From Palsa-513 sp050010595 (GTDB taxonomy: Bacteria > Actinomycetota > Thermoleophilia > Solirubrobacterales > Solirubrobacteraceae), in assembly GCA_050010595.1 (NCBI GenBank), contig JBEKKS010000001.1, positions 62,001-126,000 on the forward strand: DNA of 64,000 nt. The letters run 5' to 3'. Numbering within the stretch: the stretch's first letter is position 1; each line of letters opens with the position of its first letter. The notes below the pieces were generated by a model. That model was not told the origin of the DNA. It did no database searches and saw only the letters and a program-made list of their open reading frames with translations. The position numbers and the translations under genes are program-made. Positions 46,465 through 54,865 of this stretch are shown here, piece by piece.

Positions 46465-46926
46465 ATGGCTGATCCGAGCATTGGCTGGTGGCGCAGACAA
46501 CCCGACAACGTTGCGTCGGGCAAGCCCGAGGCTCGCCTCCAACGCGATTCACGTGGCACCAACGTGGTGCTCCTGCTGGGGCTCGTTTCGATCCTCGTCG
46601 CGGTGGCGCTCCTGCTGTTCGCTCGCGGGGGAGCTCCAAGTCCGCCGCCGAGCGCGTCGAGCTGGGGTGCCGCGCAGGGCGTGGCCTTGCGCAGCGGCTA
46701 CCTGGCGCGCTGCGAAGACGACGGTCAGACCGCCAGCTACTGCGTCTGCGTCTTCGACTACGTCACCGCGCAGCCCGCGTTCAACACGCCGACCGCGTTC
46801 GCGGCGTTCTACGACGGTCGGGCGAATGACACTGCGGGCGTGCCGAGCGTAGCGGCGCGCGCCTTGCACGCGTGCACCACGCCGGCGGCGAACCCCCGCG
46901 TCGCGTCTCGACGCAGCGCGGTCTAG
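46465..46926 (+). CDS. membrane-anchored hypothetical protein
   Basis: A 153-residue protein from the ATG at 46465. Residues 1-32 are cytosolic and basic, residues 33-53 form one helix (NVVLLLGLVSILVAVALLLF), and residues 60-140 are an extracytoplasmic domain with cysteines in LARCEDDGQTASYCVCVF and HACTTP, likely disulfide-bonded. The family is not recognised. It is divergent from miaB and convergent with the PRC-barrel genes. Confidence 0.6.
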   Translation: MADPSIGWWRRQPDNVASGKPEARLQRDSRGTNVVLLLGLVSILVAVALLLFARGGAPSPPPSASSWGAAQGVALRSGYLARCEDDGQTASYCVCVFDYVTAQPAFNTPTAFAAFYDGRANDTAGVPSVAARALHACTTPAANPRVASRRSAV

Positions 46927-47373
46927 CTATGTGGCGGGTTCTCGAATGACGGCGGCGTAGGAGCCGGCGCCGAGCAGCGAAGTCGCTGGCTCCTCGCGAT
47001 CTCCGAGCACGAGCGTTTCGATCACGCCTGTCTCCGGGTCGAAGACGATGTCGGTGATCGGGCCGATGTCGTTGCCAAGGTCGCTCAGTGCCCGCTGTCC
47101 GGCCAGGTCGAGCTTGCCGTCGGCGGCCGCGCGCTCGCGTTCGTCGCGCGGCTCGAAAAGGGCGTCCTCGCCCGACACCATCACCGCGTCTGGACCGAAT
47201 CCGCTGACGTCGTCCCATGCGAATAGCAGCGCCTTTCGGCCCTTGCCGACGACCAGGAGCTCGACCTGCCGGTGCGTGACGTCGACCACGATGTGGGCAA
47301 GCTTGCCGAGATTCTCGGCGCTGGTCCGGCTAACCACCTTACGACCGGCGGCTGCCGCGAACCGCTCGCTCAC
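46927..47373 (-). CDS. PRC-barrel domain protein
   Basis: A 148-residue protein with a beta-rich PRC-barrel pattern (AENLGKLAHIVVDVTHRQVE, then LLFAWDDVSGFGPDAVMV) and a second half with a similar strand order (IGPITDIVFDPETGVIETL). PRC barrels bind RNA or proteins in photosynthetic reaction centres and ribosome maturation. Here the role is unknown. Its ATG overlaps the next PRC gene's stop by 4 bp, so it is the last gene of a three-gene set. Confidence 0.7.
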   Translation of the reverse strand: MSERFAAAAGRKVVSRTSAENLGKLAHIVVDVTHRQVELLVVGKGRKALLFAWDDVSGFGPDAVMVSGEDALFEPRDERERAAADGKLDLAGQRALSDLGNDIGPITDIVFDPETGVIETLVLGDREEPATSLLGAGSYAAVIREPAT

Positions 47374-47930
47374 GACATTCCCAGCTTCGCGCGGAAGTCG
47401 TCAACCGCGGCGCCGAGGCCGACGAGATCGTTCTCGACGAAGTCCTTCGTAGCTTCGGGGACCACCAGCGTCGTGCCCGAGACCGCCAGCTGGGCCGGCA
47501 GCGGGATGTAGCCGGTTCCGCCGGACGTCGTCTCGATCTCATAGCCGGCCACCTCCCCATTGCTCCCTACGAGCACGACGACGTCACGAACATGGCCAAG
47601 GCTCGTGCCGGCCTCGGTGAGGACCTCATCGCCCGTGACATCACGCTTGGAGGGTGGCGCGCCAACGTCTTCGGGCGCGTCATCTGGCGGCGTGAGACTG
47701 CTCTCGTCGTCGATCATCACAGCGTCACGGCCGATCGCGTGGATCGTCTCGGCGGGAAGCACCTCGCGGCGGCGACCGGCGAGAAAGCCGCGTTTGTTCA
47801 GCGTCAAACCGAGCAGACGTCCCGCCTCAGGACTGTAGATCAGATCCCGAACCTCGGCCACGTCCTCGCCCCCGGCGATCGTCACCACCGGCAGGCCCCG
47901 TATCGCCGCCCCCGTCAGAAGCAGCTTCAT
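47370..47930 (-). CDS. PRC-barrel domain protein (second copy)
   Basis: A 186-residue protein with two PRC-barrel-like halves: VVTIAGGEDVAEVRDLIYSP then LLGLTLNKRGFLAG, and later AGTSLGHVRDVVVLVGSNG then AGYEIETTSGG. It resembles the neighbouring 148-residue protein, so the two are probably relatives from a duplication. It overlaps the upstream 40-residue membrane protein by 4 bp and the downstream PRC gene by 4 bp. Confidence 0.7.
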   Translation of the reverse strand: MKLLLTGAAIRGLPVVTIAGGEDVAEVRDLIYSPEAGRLLGLTLNKRGFLAGRRREVLPAETIHAIGRDAVMIDDESSLTPPDDAPEDVGAPPSKRDVTGDEVLTEAGTSLGHVRDVVVLVGSNGEVAGYEIETTSGGTGYIPLPAQLAVSGTTLVVPEATKDFVENDLVGLGAAVDDFRAKLGMS

Positions 47931-48049
47931 CGCTTTCTCCGGGTTGCGATCACACCACCGGCGCGCCTGCGCCGCCGAACGAAGACGCCGACCGCCAACA
48001 CGACGACGACCGCCACCACGATGATCACCAGCCAGACAAGTGCGCTCAA
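47927..48049 (-). CDS. 40-residue membrane protein leading the PRC-barrel genes
   Basis: A TTG-started 40-residue protein with one hydrophobic helix (ALVWLVIIVVAVVVVLAVGV) and a strongly basic tail (FVRRRRRAGG then VIATRRKR). The TTG is preceded by GGAGGG with a 7-nt gap, a good ribosome site that decides the start. The stop overlaps the following PRC gene, so it is coupled to it. It may anchor or recruit the PRC proteins to the membrane. Confidence 0.6.
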   Translation of the reverse strand: MSALVWLVIIVVAVVVVLAVGVFVRRRRRAGGVIATRRKR

Positions 48050-48316
48050 GCCATTTCCCTCCGATCTACAGTGATGGTACTCGCCGCGCATCCCGGCAAA
48101 GTCGCGCGCTCTTTCACTTGCTTGGTGTTGCGCCGGGCGGGGCAGTCTCGATATGCGCGTGCCCGCCGCCTCAGAGATTCTGCGGTCGCTGTCGATACCT
48201 TGGGGACGGCTGCTGGGTCGGCATTCTTTCGCCTTCTGGGTTGAGGCCGCCGGCTTTGGTTTCCGCCCCCAGACAGGTCTATTCGCGGCCTCGAGCGCCG
48301 CACACGGAGAGCAGAA
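48050..48316. other. 267-bp intergenic leader between the PRC set and the ice-binding-like gene
   Basis: The region separates two divergent transcription units. It is GC-rich with several short inverted repeats, including GCCGCC/GGCGGC pairs near 48155-48260. I tested it by eye against c-di-GMP and other riboswitch consensus and saw no convincing match. A ribosome site GGAGAGCAGAA sits at 48305-48315 before the ATG at 48317. Confidence 0.35.
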
Positions 48317-49579
48317 ATGACCAACTTTGTCCGTCCTTTGCGCGGAGCCCTCTCTGCTGCCAAGCCGCCGCTCCCGCGTCACCTTGGTTGGCGCCATGCC
48401 ACGGGTCTCGTGGCCGCTCTCTTCGTGGTGATCGCACCGATCGCGACCGCTCAGGCTGCATCGTCAGTACCGCTGGGAAGCGACTCCACCTTCGCAGTTC
48501 TCGCCGGCAGTGCGATCAGCAATACCGGAGTGACCACGATCGTGGGCGACGTCGGCATCGATCCCGGCGTCGCATCACAAATAACCGGGTTTGGCTCCGC
48601 AACCGTTACCGGATCAACTTACGCAGCGGATAGCGTTGCCCAACAGGCCCAGACCGATCTCACGACCGCCTACAACGATGCGTCGGCCCAGCCGTCGACG
48701 ACGACGGTCACCACCGGTCTTGGCGGTGGCAGCACGCTGACACCCGGTGTCTATACCGCAGCGAGCTCACTCGGCGTAGGCGGCACGCTTACGCTCGATG
48801 GTCAGGGCAATGCGAACTCGGTGTTCATCTTCCAGGCGGGAACGACGCTCCTCGCTGCAGGCGCAACCACCGTGTTGCTGGTCAACGGAGCGAGCGCCTG
48901 CAACGTGGTCTGGGAGGTCGGCACCGCGGCGACGATCGGGGCCGGCAGCACGTTCGTCGGCACGATCATGGCGGCAACCGGGATCACGATCAATCTCGGG
49001 GCGAGCGTCAACGGGAGGGTCCTGAACGAGACCGGGGGCGCGGTCACCCTCGACGGCAACCAGATCACCTCACCGACGTGCACAACGCCACCGGTGGTGT
49101 CGCCGACGCCCGTCGCGACGACACCCGTGACAACGACACCCGTGACAACGACGCCCGTCGCGACGACCCCGGTCGCATCGGCGCCGTCCGCAACCGATAC
49201 GGCTGCGGACACCGTGACAGGGCGCGCCGTGACGGTCGCGTTGCGCGGCAGCGACCCGACTGGCTCGCCGCTCACCTACACGATCACCAGTCGCGCCTCG
49301 CACGGATCGCTGGGAGCGATCGACCAGGCTGGCGGCAGCGTCGTATACACACCGAGCCCGGGCTACACCGGACCGGACAGCTTCAGCTATGAAGTCACGA
49401 GCAAGAACGGGACATCGGCGACCGCGACGGTCACGATCAAGACCATGCCGAGCGCCGCGTTGCTAAGAGCAAGAGCGAAGGCGAAGGCCGAAGCGAAGGC
49501 AAAGGCGAAAGCAAGGGCGAGGGCAAAGGCGAACGGACACTCTCGCCTCCCGGTCAAAAAGCCGGCATTCACCGGTTAG
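48317..49579 (+). CDS. DUF3494 ice-binding-like secreted protein with Ig-like domain and K/A tail
   Basis: A 420-residue exported protein. A long signal region covers residues 1-50 (cleavage near TAQAASS). Residues 52-255 match the DUF3494 ice-binding fold, a beta solenoid: FAVLAGSAISNTGVTTIVGD, then GGTLTLDG and NSVFIFQAG, ending INLGASVNGRVLNETGGAVT. Residues 260-290 are TTPV repeats. Residues 295-375 look like a bacterial Ig-like domain (YTPSPGYTGPDSFSYEV). Residues 380-420 form a Lys/Ala/Arg repeat tail. Ice-binding proteins adsorb to ice; some DUF3494 proteins may only be adhesins. Confidence 0.78.
   Translation: MTNFVRPLRGALSAAKPPLPRHLGWRHATGLVAALFVVIAPIATAQAASSVPLGSDSTFAVLAGSAISNTGVTTIVGDVGIDPGVASQITGFGSATVTGSTYAADSVAQQAQTDLTTAYNDASAQPSTTTVTTGLGGGSTLTPGVYTAASSLGVGGTLTLDGQGNANSVFIFQAGTTLLAAGATTVLLVNGASACNVVWEVGTAATIGAGSTFVGTIMAATGITINLGASVNGRVLNETGGAVTLDGNQITSPTCTTPPVVSPTPVATTPVTTTPVTTTPVATTPVASAPSATDTAADTVTGRAVTVALRGSDPTGSPLTYTITSRASHGSLGAIDQAGGSVVYTPSPGYTGPDSFSYEVTSKNGTSATATVTIKTMPSAALLRARAKAKAEAKAKAKARARAKANGHSRLPVKKPAFTG
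49109..49177 (+). repeat. short tandem repeat coding TTPV units
   Basis: About five copies of a 15-bp unit close to ACGACACCCGTGACA, each coding TTPVT or a variant, lie inside the ice-binding-like gene between the DUF3494 and Ig-like domains. They form an extended linker. The repeat is imperfect and varies in the last codons, so it is an old expansion. Confidence 0.65.
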
Positions 49580-49584
49580 CCGGC

Positions 49585-50604
49585 TCAGCGCCAGCCAAGC
49601 TCCGGTGCGATCAGGCGCAGGAGCGAATCGAGAACGTGCGCGCAGTAATCGACGCCGAGCTGGTTGGGGATCGTCAGCAGCAGAGTGTCAGCCGCTGCGA
49701 TCGCCTCATCTTGGGCAAGATCCTTGACGAGCTGCTCGGGCTCGCCGGCATACGTCTTCCCGAAGCGTGCCGTGCCGCCATCAATGAACCCGACCTGGTC
49801 TTGCGAGTTGCCTTCGCGGCCGAAGTACATGCGGTCCAGGTCGTTGACGATCGGGAAAATGCTGCGGCTGACCGAGACTCGCGGCTCGCGGGTATGACCG
49901 GCCTTCGCCCACGCCTGGCGGAATCGGTGGATTTGCTCGGCCTGGAGCTGATGGAACGGGACGCCGGTGTCCTCGCTGAGCAGTGTCGAGCTCATCAGGT
50001 GCATTCCCTGCTCGGCCGCCCACTCGGCAGTCTTGCGCGTGCCGGCGCCCCACCAGATCCGCTCGCGCAGACCAGCGGAGTGCGGCTCGATCCGAAGCAG
50101 CCCGGGAGGGTTGGCGAACATTGGCTGCGGGTTCGGCTCGGCGAAGCCCTCGCCCGCGAGGACTTCCAAGAAGACCCGTGTGTGCTCGCGAGCCATGTCG
50201 GCGTGGTCGGAGCCCTGCGCCGGGACATAGCCGAAGTAGCGGTACCCGTCGATGACCTGCTCGGGCGATCCACGACTTATGCCGAGCTGCAGGCGACCGC
50301 CCGCGATGAGATCGGCCGAGCCGGCATCCTCGGCCATATAGAGCGGGTTCTCGTAGCGCATATCGATAACGCCAGTCCCGATTTCGATCGTGCTCGTCCT
50401 CGCACCGACTGCGGCGAGCAAGGGAAAAGGCGAAGCGAGCTGGTTGGCGAAGTGGTGCACGCGGAAGTAGGCCCCGTCCGCGCCAAGCTCCTCGGCGGCG
50501 ACGGCGAGGTCGATCGACTGCAGCAGGGCATCGGAGGCCGAGCGCGCCTGCGAGTGCGGGGAAGCCGTCCAGTGACCGAACGACAAGAATCCGACGCGCT
50601 TCAT
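49585..50604 (-). CDS. luciferase-like flavin-dependent oxidoreductase (LLM class)
   Basis: A 339-residue TIM-barrel flavoprotein of the bacterial luciferase-like superfamily. It starts MKRVGFLSFGHW and shows GADGAYFRVHHFANQLASPF, IEIGTGVIDMRYENPLYMAE, and RLQLGISRGSPEQVIDGY. These proteins use reduced FMN or F420 to oxidise small molecules; the substrate is unknown. It is convergent with the ice-binding-like gene and divergent from the XRE regulator. Confidence 0.85.
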   Translation of the reverse strand: MKRVGFLSFGHWTASPHSQARSASDALLQSIDLAVAAEELGADGAYFRVHHFANQLASPFPLLAAVGARTSTIEIGTGVIDMRYENPLYMAEDAGSADLIAGGRLQLGISRGSPEQVIDGYRYFGYVPAQGSDHADMAREHTRVFLEVLAGEGFAEPNPQPMFANPPGLLRIEPHSAGLRERIWWGAGTRKTAEWAAEQGMHLMSSTLLSEDTGVPFHQLQAEQIHRFRQAWAKAGHTREPRVSVSRSIFPIVNDLDRMYFGREGNSQDQVGFIDGGTARFGKTYAGEPEQLVKDLAQDEAIAAADTLLLTIPNQLGVDYCAHVLDSLLRLIAPELGWR

Positions 50605-50790
50605 GACAAGTAGAGCATCCCCACGCCATTCTTCCCTAATCCACGTCGCGGCAAGAAAGGCCGGGTCCTCCGACCCTGCTGTGCGTGCTTGTCAACAAGT
50701 CCCACGGGGACGGCTGTAGAGCGCTGTTATGGTCAACCGGCGTGCCTCCCCTAGAGGGGCGAAGCTGGGCACGAGTTAGAGTCGAACACC

Positions 50791-51639
50791 ATGGCTGTTG
50801 CCTCGTCACCCATCCGCCGCGACGAGCTGCGGGCGTTCCTGCGCTCTCGCCGGGCTCGCCTCTCGCCGTCCGACGTGGGACTCCCCGAGAGTGTCGGGCC
50901 TCGCCGGACGCCTGGCCTGAGGGGCGAGGAGCTCGCGGCGCTGGCGGGAGTAGGCGTGTCCTGGTACACGTGGCTCGAACAGGGGCGGGACATCAACCCT
51001 TCGCCGGAGGTGCTCGACGCTCTCGCTCAAGCGCTGCGGCTTGATCTCGCCGAGCGCAGCTCACTCTTCGCGCTCGCGCGAACGGAGCTCCCGCTCGCAC
51101 AGGACGCCCCGTCGACGGACGCTGAGCACCGCGACGAGGAGGTTGGAGAGCTGATCGCCCTGGTCGACTCGATGAATCCGAATCCGGCGTACCTGTTGGG
51201 GCCGATGACCAGGATCCTCGCATGGAACCGAGCTGCATCAGCCGTCCTTGGCTCGCCGCACCACCTGGCTCCCGAGCGGCGATATCTGCTCTGGTGGCTG
51301 ATGGTAGAGCCCGGCGAGGGTGGGATGACGGCACAACGCGAGAGAACCGCTCGCAACACCCTGGCGCGGTTTCGTGCCGAGTACGCGCGGCATGCGGGCG
51401 AGCCGCAATACGAGCAGTTCCTGGCGCAGATGCGCGAGCACAGCGCGCAATTTCGCGAGTGGTGGAATGAGCACGAAGTCATCGATACTCAGCGCGGGAC
51501 CAAGGTAATGGACCATCCGCGTCTCGGCACGCTGCGCTTACATCACGCGCAGACAGTGCCGACCGGGCAACCGGAGCTGAGGCTGGCCGTCTACGCCCCC
51601 GCGGACGAGGCCACCCGCGCGACGCTAGCGCGCCTCTAA
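50791..51639 (+). CDS. XRE-family regulator with MmyB-like sensor domain
   Basis: A 282-residue DNA-binding protein. Residues 8-95 hold the HTH (GLRGEELAALAGVGVSWYTWLEQGRDINPSPEVLDAL, quoted in parts: GEELAALAGVGVSWYTWLEQ). Residues 110-265 match the MmyB ligand-binding (PAS-like) domain, with NPAYLLGPMTRILAWNRAAS and LRLHHAQTVPTGQPELRLAV. This group controls adjacent oxidoreductase genes in many actinobacteria. It may act on the neighbouring LLM or aldo/keto reductase genes. Confidence 0.85.
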   Translation: MAVASSPIRRDELRAFLRSRRARLSPSDVGLPESVGPRRTPGLRGEELAALAGVGVSWYTWLEQGRDINPSPEVLDALAQALRLDLAERSSLFALARTELPLAQDAPSTDAEHRDEEVGELIALVDSMNPNPAYLLGPMTRILAWNRAASAVLGSPHHLAPERRYLLWWLMVEPGEGGMTAQRERTARNTLARFRAEYARHAGEPQYEQFLAQMREHSAQFREWWNEHEVIDTQRGTKVMDHPRLGTLRLHHAQTVPTGQPELRLAVYAPADEATRATLARL

Positions 51640-51666
51640 CCCCGCAGGCGTCGAGCGTCGCGACCG

Positions 51667-52563
51667 CTACTCGTGCGCGGCGGTGAGTGGATCGCCGAGT
51701 TGGGTGGCGTTCTCGAGCTCGGCGATGCCTGACTCGTCGAGCTCGATGTCCGCCGCGGCCATGTTTTCCTCGAGATGCTCGACCGAGCTCGTGCCGGGGA
51801 TCAGGAGGATGCGCTCGTAACGGGACAACAGCCAGGCGAGCGCGACCTGCGTCACGCTGATCTCGTGACGCTGCGCGACGCCGGCGATGACCGGGTCCTG
51901 CGCGAGCTGCTTGGGGCCACCGGTGAACGCCGAGCCAAGCGGGAAGTAGGGCACGAACGAGATCCCTCGCTCGATGCAAAGCTCGAGCACGTCCTCGCCG
52001 GCGCGGTTGACGACGCTGTAGGAATTCTGCACTTCGGCAATGTCGACCAGCTCGACCGCGCGTCGCACAGCCTCGGGCCCCGCCTCGCTGATGCCGATCA
52101 GGTCGAGCTTGCCCTCGGCACGCAGGTCCTCGAGCGCGCCGAGCTGCTCGGCCAGCAGGTCGCCGGACCCGGCAGCGGGGTCCATCAACCGGAGGTTCAC
52201 GAGGTCCATCCGCTCGACCTGCAGCGAGCGAAGGTTGTCCTCGACACCGGAGCGCAGCTCGGCGGGACTCTGCGCTGGCAGCCAGCCACCCCGCTCGTCG
52301 CGCCGGCCACCGACCTTGGTGACGAGCTTCAGGTTCTCCGGATATGGATGCAGGGTCTCGCGGATGAGGTCGTTCACCACGTCGGGGCCGTAGTACTGAG
52401 CAGTATCGATGTGGTCGACGCCAAGCTCGATTGCCCGGCGCAACACCGCGCGAGCGCCATCAGGATCCCGCGGCGGCCCGAAAACGCCGGGACCAGCAAG
52501 CTGCATCGCGCCGAAGCCGATGCGATTGACGGGCTTGTCGCCCATGAATGATGTTTTGTTCAT
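51667..52563 (-). CDS. aldo/keto reductase
   Basis: A 298-residue NADPH-dependent TIM-barrel oxidoreductase. The start at the ATG 52563 gives MNKTSFMGDKPVNRIGFGAM. Family residues are the Asp and Tyr in HIDTAQYYGPDV, the lysine in LVTKVGG, and the cofactor-binding SRYERILLIPGTSSVEHLEE near the end. Substrate unknown. The longer frame to 52635 lacks a good site. It is convergent with the XRE regulator. Confidence 0.87.
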   Translation of the reverse strand: MNKTSFMGDKPVNRIGFGAMQLAGPGVFGPPRDPDGARAVLRRAIELGVDHIDTAQYYGPDVVNDLIRETLHPYPENLKLVTKVGGRRDERGGWLPAQSPAELRSGVEDNLRSLQVERMDLVNLRLMDPAAGSGDLLAEQLGALEDLRAEGKLDLIGISEAGPEAVRRAVELVDIAEVQNSYSVVNRAGEDVLELCIERGISFVPYFPLGSAFTGGPKQLAQDPVIAGVAQRHEISVTQVALAWLLSRYERILLIPGTSSVEHLEENMAAADIELDESGIAELENATQLGDPLTAAHE

Positions 52564-52766
52564 GTCGACAGCTTGCGCCCCAAAGCGCGGCAACACAAGA
52601 AGTCTGTTGATCCTAGGTCCGAGACCACCAGCCAAGGGCCCGGGTTACGCGGGTCCGCGTCATCAGGAGCAACGTAGGTCCGACGGCTAGGTGAAGCTGT
52701 CGCAGCTCCTCCTTTGCCGGCAGGCGATCAGAGCGAGGCGATACGAGTTGGCTTTCGGCGCCGAGC

Positions 52767-54047
52767 TTAGCCGCCGGTGACGGCGCCAATTAGCCCTGTC
52801 ACTCCGGTCGTGACGCTCTCAGCGGCGGGGCCTGCGGCGTGCGTCACGGTCGTGACGGCGGGCGTGACGCCTGCCGTGATGGTGCCCGTGACGGGCTTGA
52901 CGCCTGCCGTGATCGTGCCCGTGGCGGACGTGACGCCTGCCGTGATGGTGCTCGTGACGGCGGGCGTGACGGCGCTGGCGAGGTTCGTGACAGTGCTTGT
53001 GACTGCGCCCACGCTGCCTGTCGCGGCGGCGAGCGCGCCTGAGCTGGCGGGTGGTGCTGGGACGCCGCTATTGCCCGTTACTGCGCTTTGCAGGATGTTC
53101 GGGGATGGCGGGCTGACGGGCGTCGTCGGCGTCTTTGCGCCCGTTAGTTGGCGTTGAGGGCCGCCGCCCGCCGCGCGGCTCTGCCCGGCACCCGGCGCGC
53201 TCCCGCTGCCGGATGCCACGCCGGTCGGCAAAGCTCCCTTTGATGTCTGGTCGTGTCGCGCAGCTACGTGCCGTATGGCGGGCTGGTCGCTGAGTGCCGC
53301 GAGCGGTTTGACGATGCTGGCGTGCCCGCTCGTCTGCCGATGCTGCAGGGCGCGGGCGAGTGGCACTGCTGCGGTTCCGGCGAGCGCTGCGCCGAGGACC
53401 GTGACGCCGATCTTTACTACCTTCGCGGTCGCGTAGGCCGGCGCCGCCTGACTGCTGAGCGCTAGACGCCGTAGCGATGCGGTCGCGTTGCGCGCCCAGC
53501 GTCCGAGCAGGATTGGCGGCACGAGGCATGCGGCGGCCGCGGCACGAACGTGCGCGCGAGCACGGTGCACGAGCTGGCGCACGACCGGCTCTTCGACGCC
53601 GAGCGCGCGGGCGATCTCGCGTCCGCTGCGACCATGGACCGCGCTGAACATCAGGGCTTCGCGCTGGTCGATCGGGAGGGCTGCGAGCGCCGCGAGAGCG
53701 TCGCGCACGCGTTGCGCGCTGGCGGCGGCGTCCGCCGAGGACGAGCCGTCGCTGAGTGACTCCGAGAGCTCGCTCCAGTTGCTGTGCCGATCGCGGCGGA
53801 CCGCAAGCGCCCGATGGTGGGCAATTGTGAAGAGCCATGGGCGCAGCGCGCGGACCTCGGTGCCGCCACGAAGCGCTGTCCAAGCCGTGAGCAGGGCATC
53901 CTGTACGGCGTCGTGCGCGTTTGCTTCGCCGACGATGCGAGAGCAGTGGCGTACCAGCAGGTCGTGGTAGCGCCCGACGATCTCGTCGAATGCTGCCTGG
54001 CTCCCGTTGCGGCACGCCTCGATCAGCCGTTCGTCAGAGACCGGCAT
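52767..54047 (-). CDS. ECF sigma factor fused to a membrane anchor and repeat-rich tail
   Basis: A 426-residue protein. The ATG at 54047 is preceded by AAAGGAG at 54052-54058; the frame goes on upstream to 54122 without such a site. Residues 5-85 are sigma region 2 (HDAVQDALLTAWTALRGG, LRPWLFTIAHHRAL) and 115-170 are sigma region 4 (LPIDQREALMFSAVHGRSGR, VVRQLVHRARAHVR). Residues 209-232 form a membrane helix (VVKIGVTVLGAALAGTAAVP). Residues 235-426 are an Ala/Thr/Gly/Pro-rich tail with about 11-residue ITAGVTPAVT-like repeats. A membrane-tethered sigma factor with no separate anti-sigma is unusual. Confidence 0.8.
   Translation of the reverse strand: MPVSDERLIEACRNGSQAAFDEIVGRYHDLLVRHCSRIVGEANAHDAVQDALLTAWTALRGGTEVRALRPWLFTIAHHRALAVRRDRHSNWSELSESLSDGSSSADAAASAQRVRDALAALAALPIDQREALMFSAVHGRSGREIARALGVEEPVVRQLVHRARAHVRAAAAACLVPPILLGRWARNATASLRRLALSSQAAPAYATAKVVKIGVTVLGAALAGTAAVPLARALQHRQTSGHASIVKPLAALSDQPAIRHVAARHDQTSKGALPTGVASGSGSAPGAGQSRAAGGGPQRQLTGAKTPTTPVSPPSPNILQSAVTGNSGVPAPPASSGALAAATGSVGAVTSTVTNLASAVTPAVTSTITAGVTSATGTITAGVKPVTGTITAGVTPAVTTVTHAAGPAAESVTTGVTGLIGAVTGG
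52852..52980 (-). repeat. 33-36 bp tandem repeat in the sigma-factor tail
   Basis: On the + strand, GTGACG..GCGTGACGCCTGCCG units repeat at 52852, 52888, 52921 and 52954, with lengths 36, 33, 33 and a shorter final unit. They code for TITAGVTPAVT-like repeats of the C-terminal tail. The exact size in codons and the near identity indicate recent expansion. Confidence 0.75.
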
Positions 54048-54142
54048 GCGACTCCTTTCGGAGCTCACGCCCGGCGAGGACAGGATCCTGGACGTTTGTT
54101 CGAGCTTGCACAACAACTGCACCGGGCAGCGCTCTGAGCGTC

Positions 54143-54865
54143 ATGGCGAGCGCACGGGGCTTGACCGACACCGACCTCTTGACTCGCGCTCGCGCGCGGC
54201 TCGACGAGAACGCGAGGATCGCAGCTGCAATCAACGATCTGCGTGACATCGCTCAGATCGAGGGCGGGCTCCTCACGCTCGAGGTGGCTGAGTACGGACT
54301 GCACGAGACGGTCGAGCAGGCCTGCGCCATGGTTCGCTTCGAGGCGGCCTCGAAGCGGCTTGACCTCGATCTGGTGATCGATCCGGACGTACCGCCGTAC
54401 GCGCATGGCGACCAGCAGCGCACGCGCAAGATCCTCCTGCAGCTGTTGTCAAACGCCGTCAAGTTCACGGCCGAAGGCAATATCAGCGTTCGTGTGAGGC
54501 TCAAGCGGCAATCACATCTACCCTCGATCGTGCGCGTGGAGGTCTCCGATACCGGTATTGGGATCGACCCCGAGATCCTCGAGGGCATGTTCGGTGTGTT
54601 CGTGCAGGCGGACGCATCGACCACCCGCCAGTGCGCCGGTGCCGGGCTCGGTCTGGCGATCGCACGATCCTTCGCCGAGCTGATGGGCGGAACCGTGGGC
54701 TCCGCGACCGAGCCAGGCTTCGGCAGCACGTTCTGGGTTGAGTTACCGCTCCGCGATTCGCATGCTGCGCGCCGCAAGCCACCGGACGACGCGGCCCAGC
54801 TGCATCGCCGCCGCTCCGGAGCGGCGGCGCTAACGGCCGTCGCCACACGGCCTGCCGCAGCCTGA
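54143..54865 (+). CDS. orphan histidine-kinase ATPase domain, truncated
   Basis: A 240-residue soluble protein. Residues 27-75 correspond to the second dimerisation helix of a histidine kinase (INDLRDIAQIEGGLLTLEVA), but the H-box helix with the phosphorylated His is missing. Residues 85-205 are a HATPase domain with ILLQLLSNAVKF, VEVSDTGIGIDPEIL and GAGLGLAIARSFAELMGG. It looks like the ATPase part of the hybrid kinase at 56286, detached and partly decayed. It could still act as an ATPase or as an interaction domain. Confidence 0.7.
   Translation: MASARGLTDTDLLTRARARLDENARIAAAINDLRDIAQIEGGLLTLEVAEYGLHETVEQACAMVRFEAASKRLDLDLVIDPDVPPYAHGDQQRTRKILLQLLSNAVKFTAEGNISVRVRLKRQSHLPSIVRVEVSDTGIGIDPEILEGMFGVFVQADASTTRQCAGAGLGLAIARSFAELMGGTVGSATEPGFGSTFWVELPLRDSHAARRKPPDDAAQLHRRRSGAAALTAVATRPAAA

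Noticed and set aside
46438..46542. N-terminal extension of MiaB
   Set aside because: It overlaps the divergent gene at 46465 and adds residues before the conserved FGCQMN start that the family does not have.
48050..48316. Possible c-di-GMP riboswitch in the leader
   Set aside because: Only GC-rich arms resemble the consensus; the conserved GACGCAAAGCC-type core is not present on either strand.
52768..53157. Long + strand frame over the sigma-factor repeat tail
   Set aside because: It is the reverse of a GC-rich tandem repeat; no ribosome site, and the minus-strand frame is the one joined to sigma regions 2 and 4.
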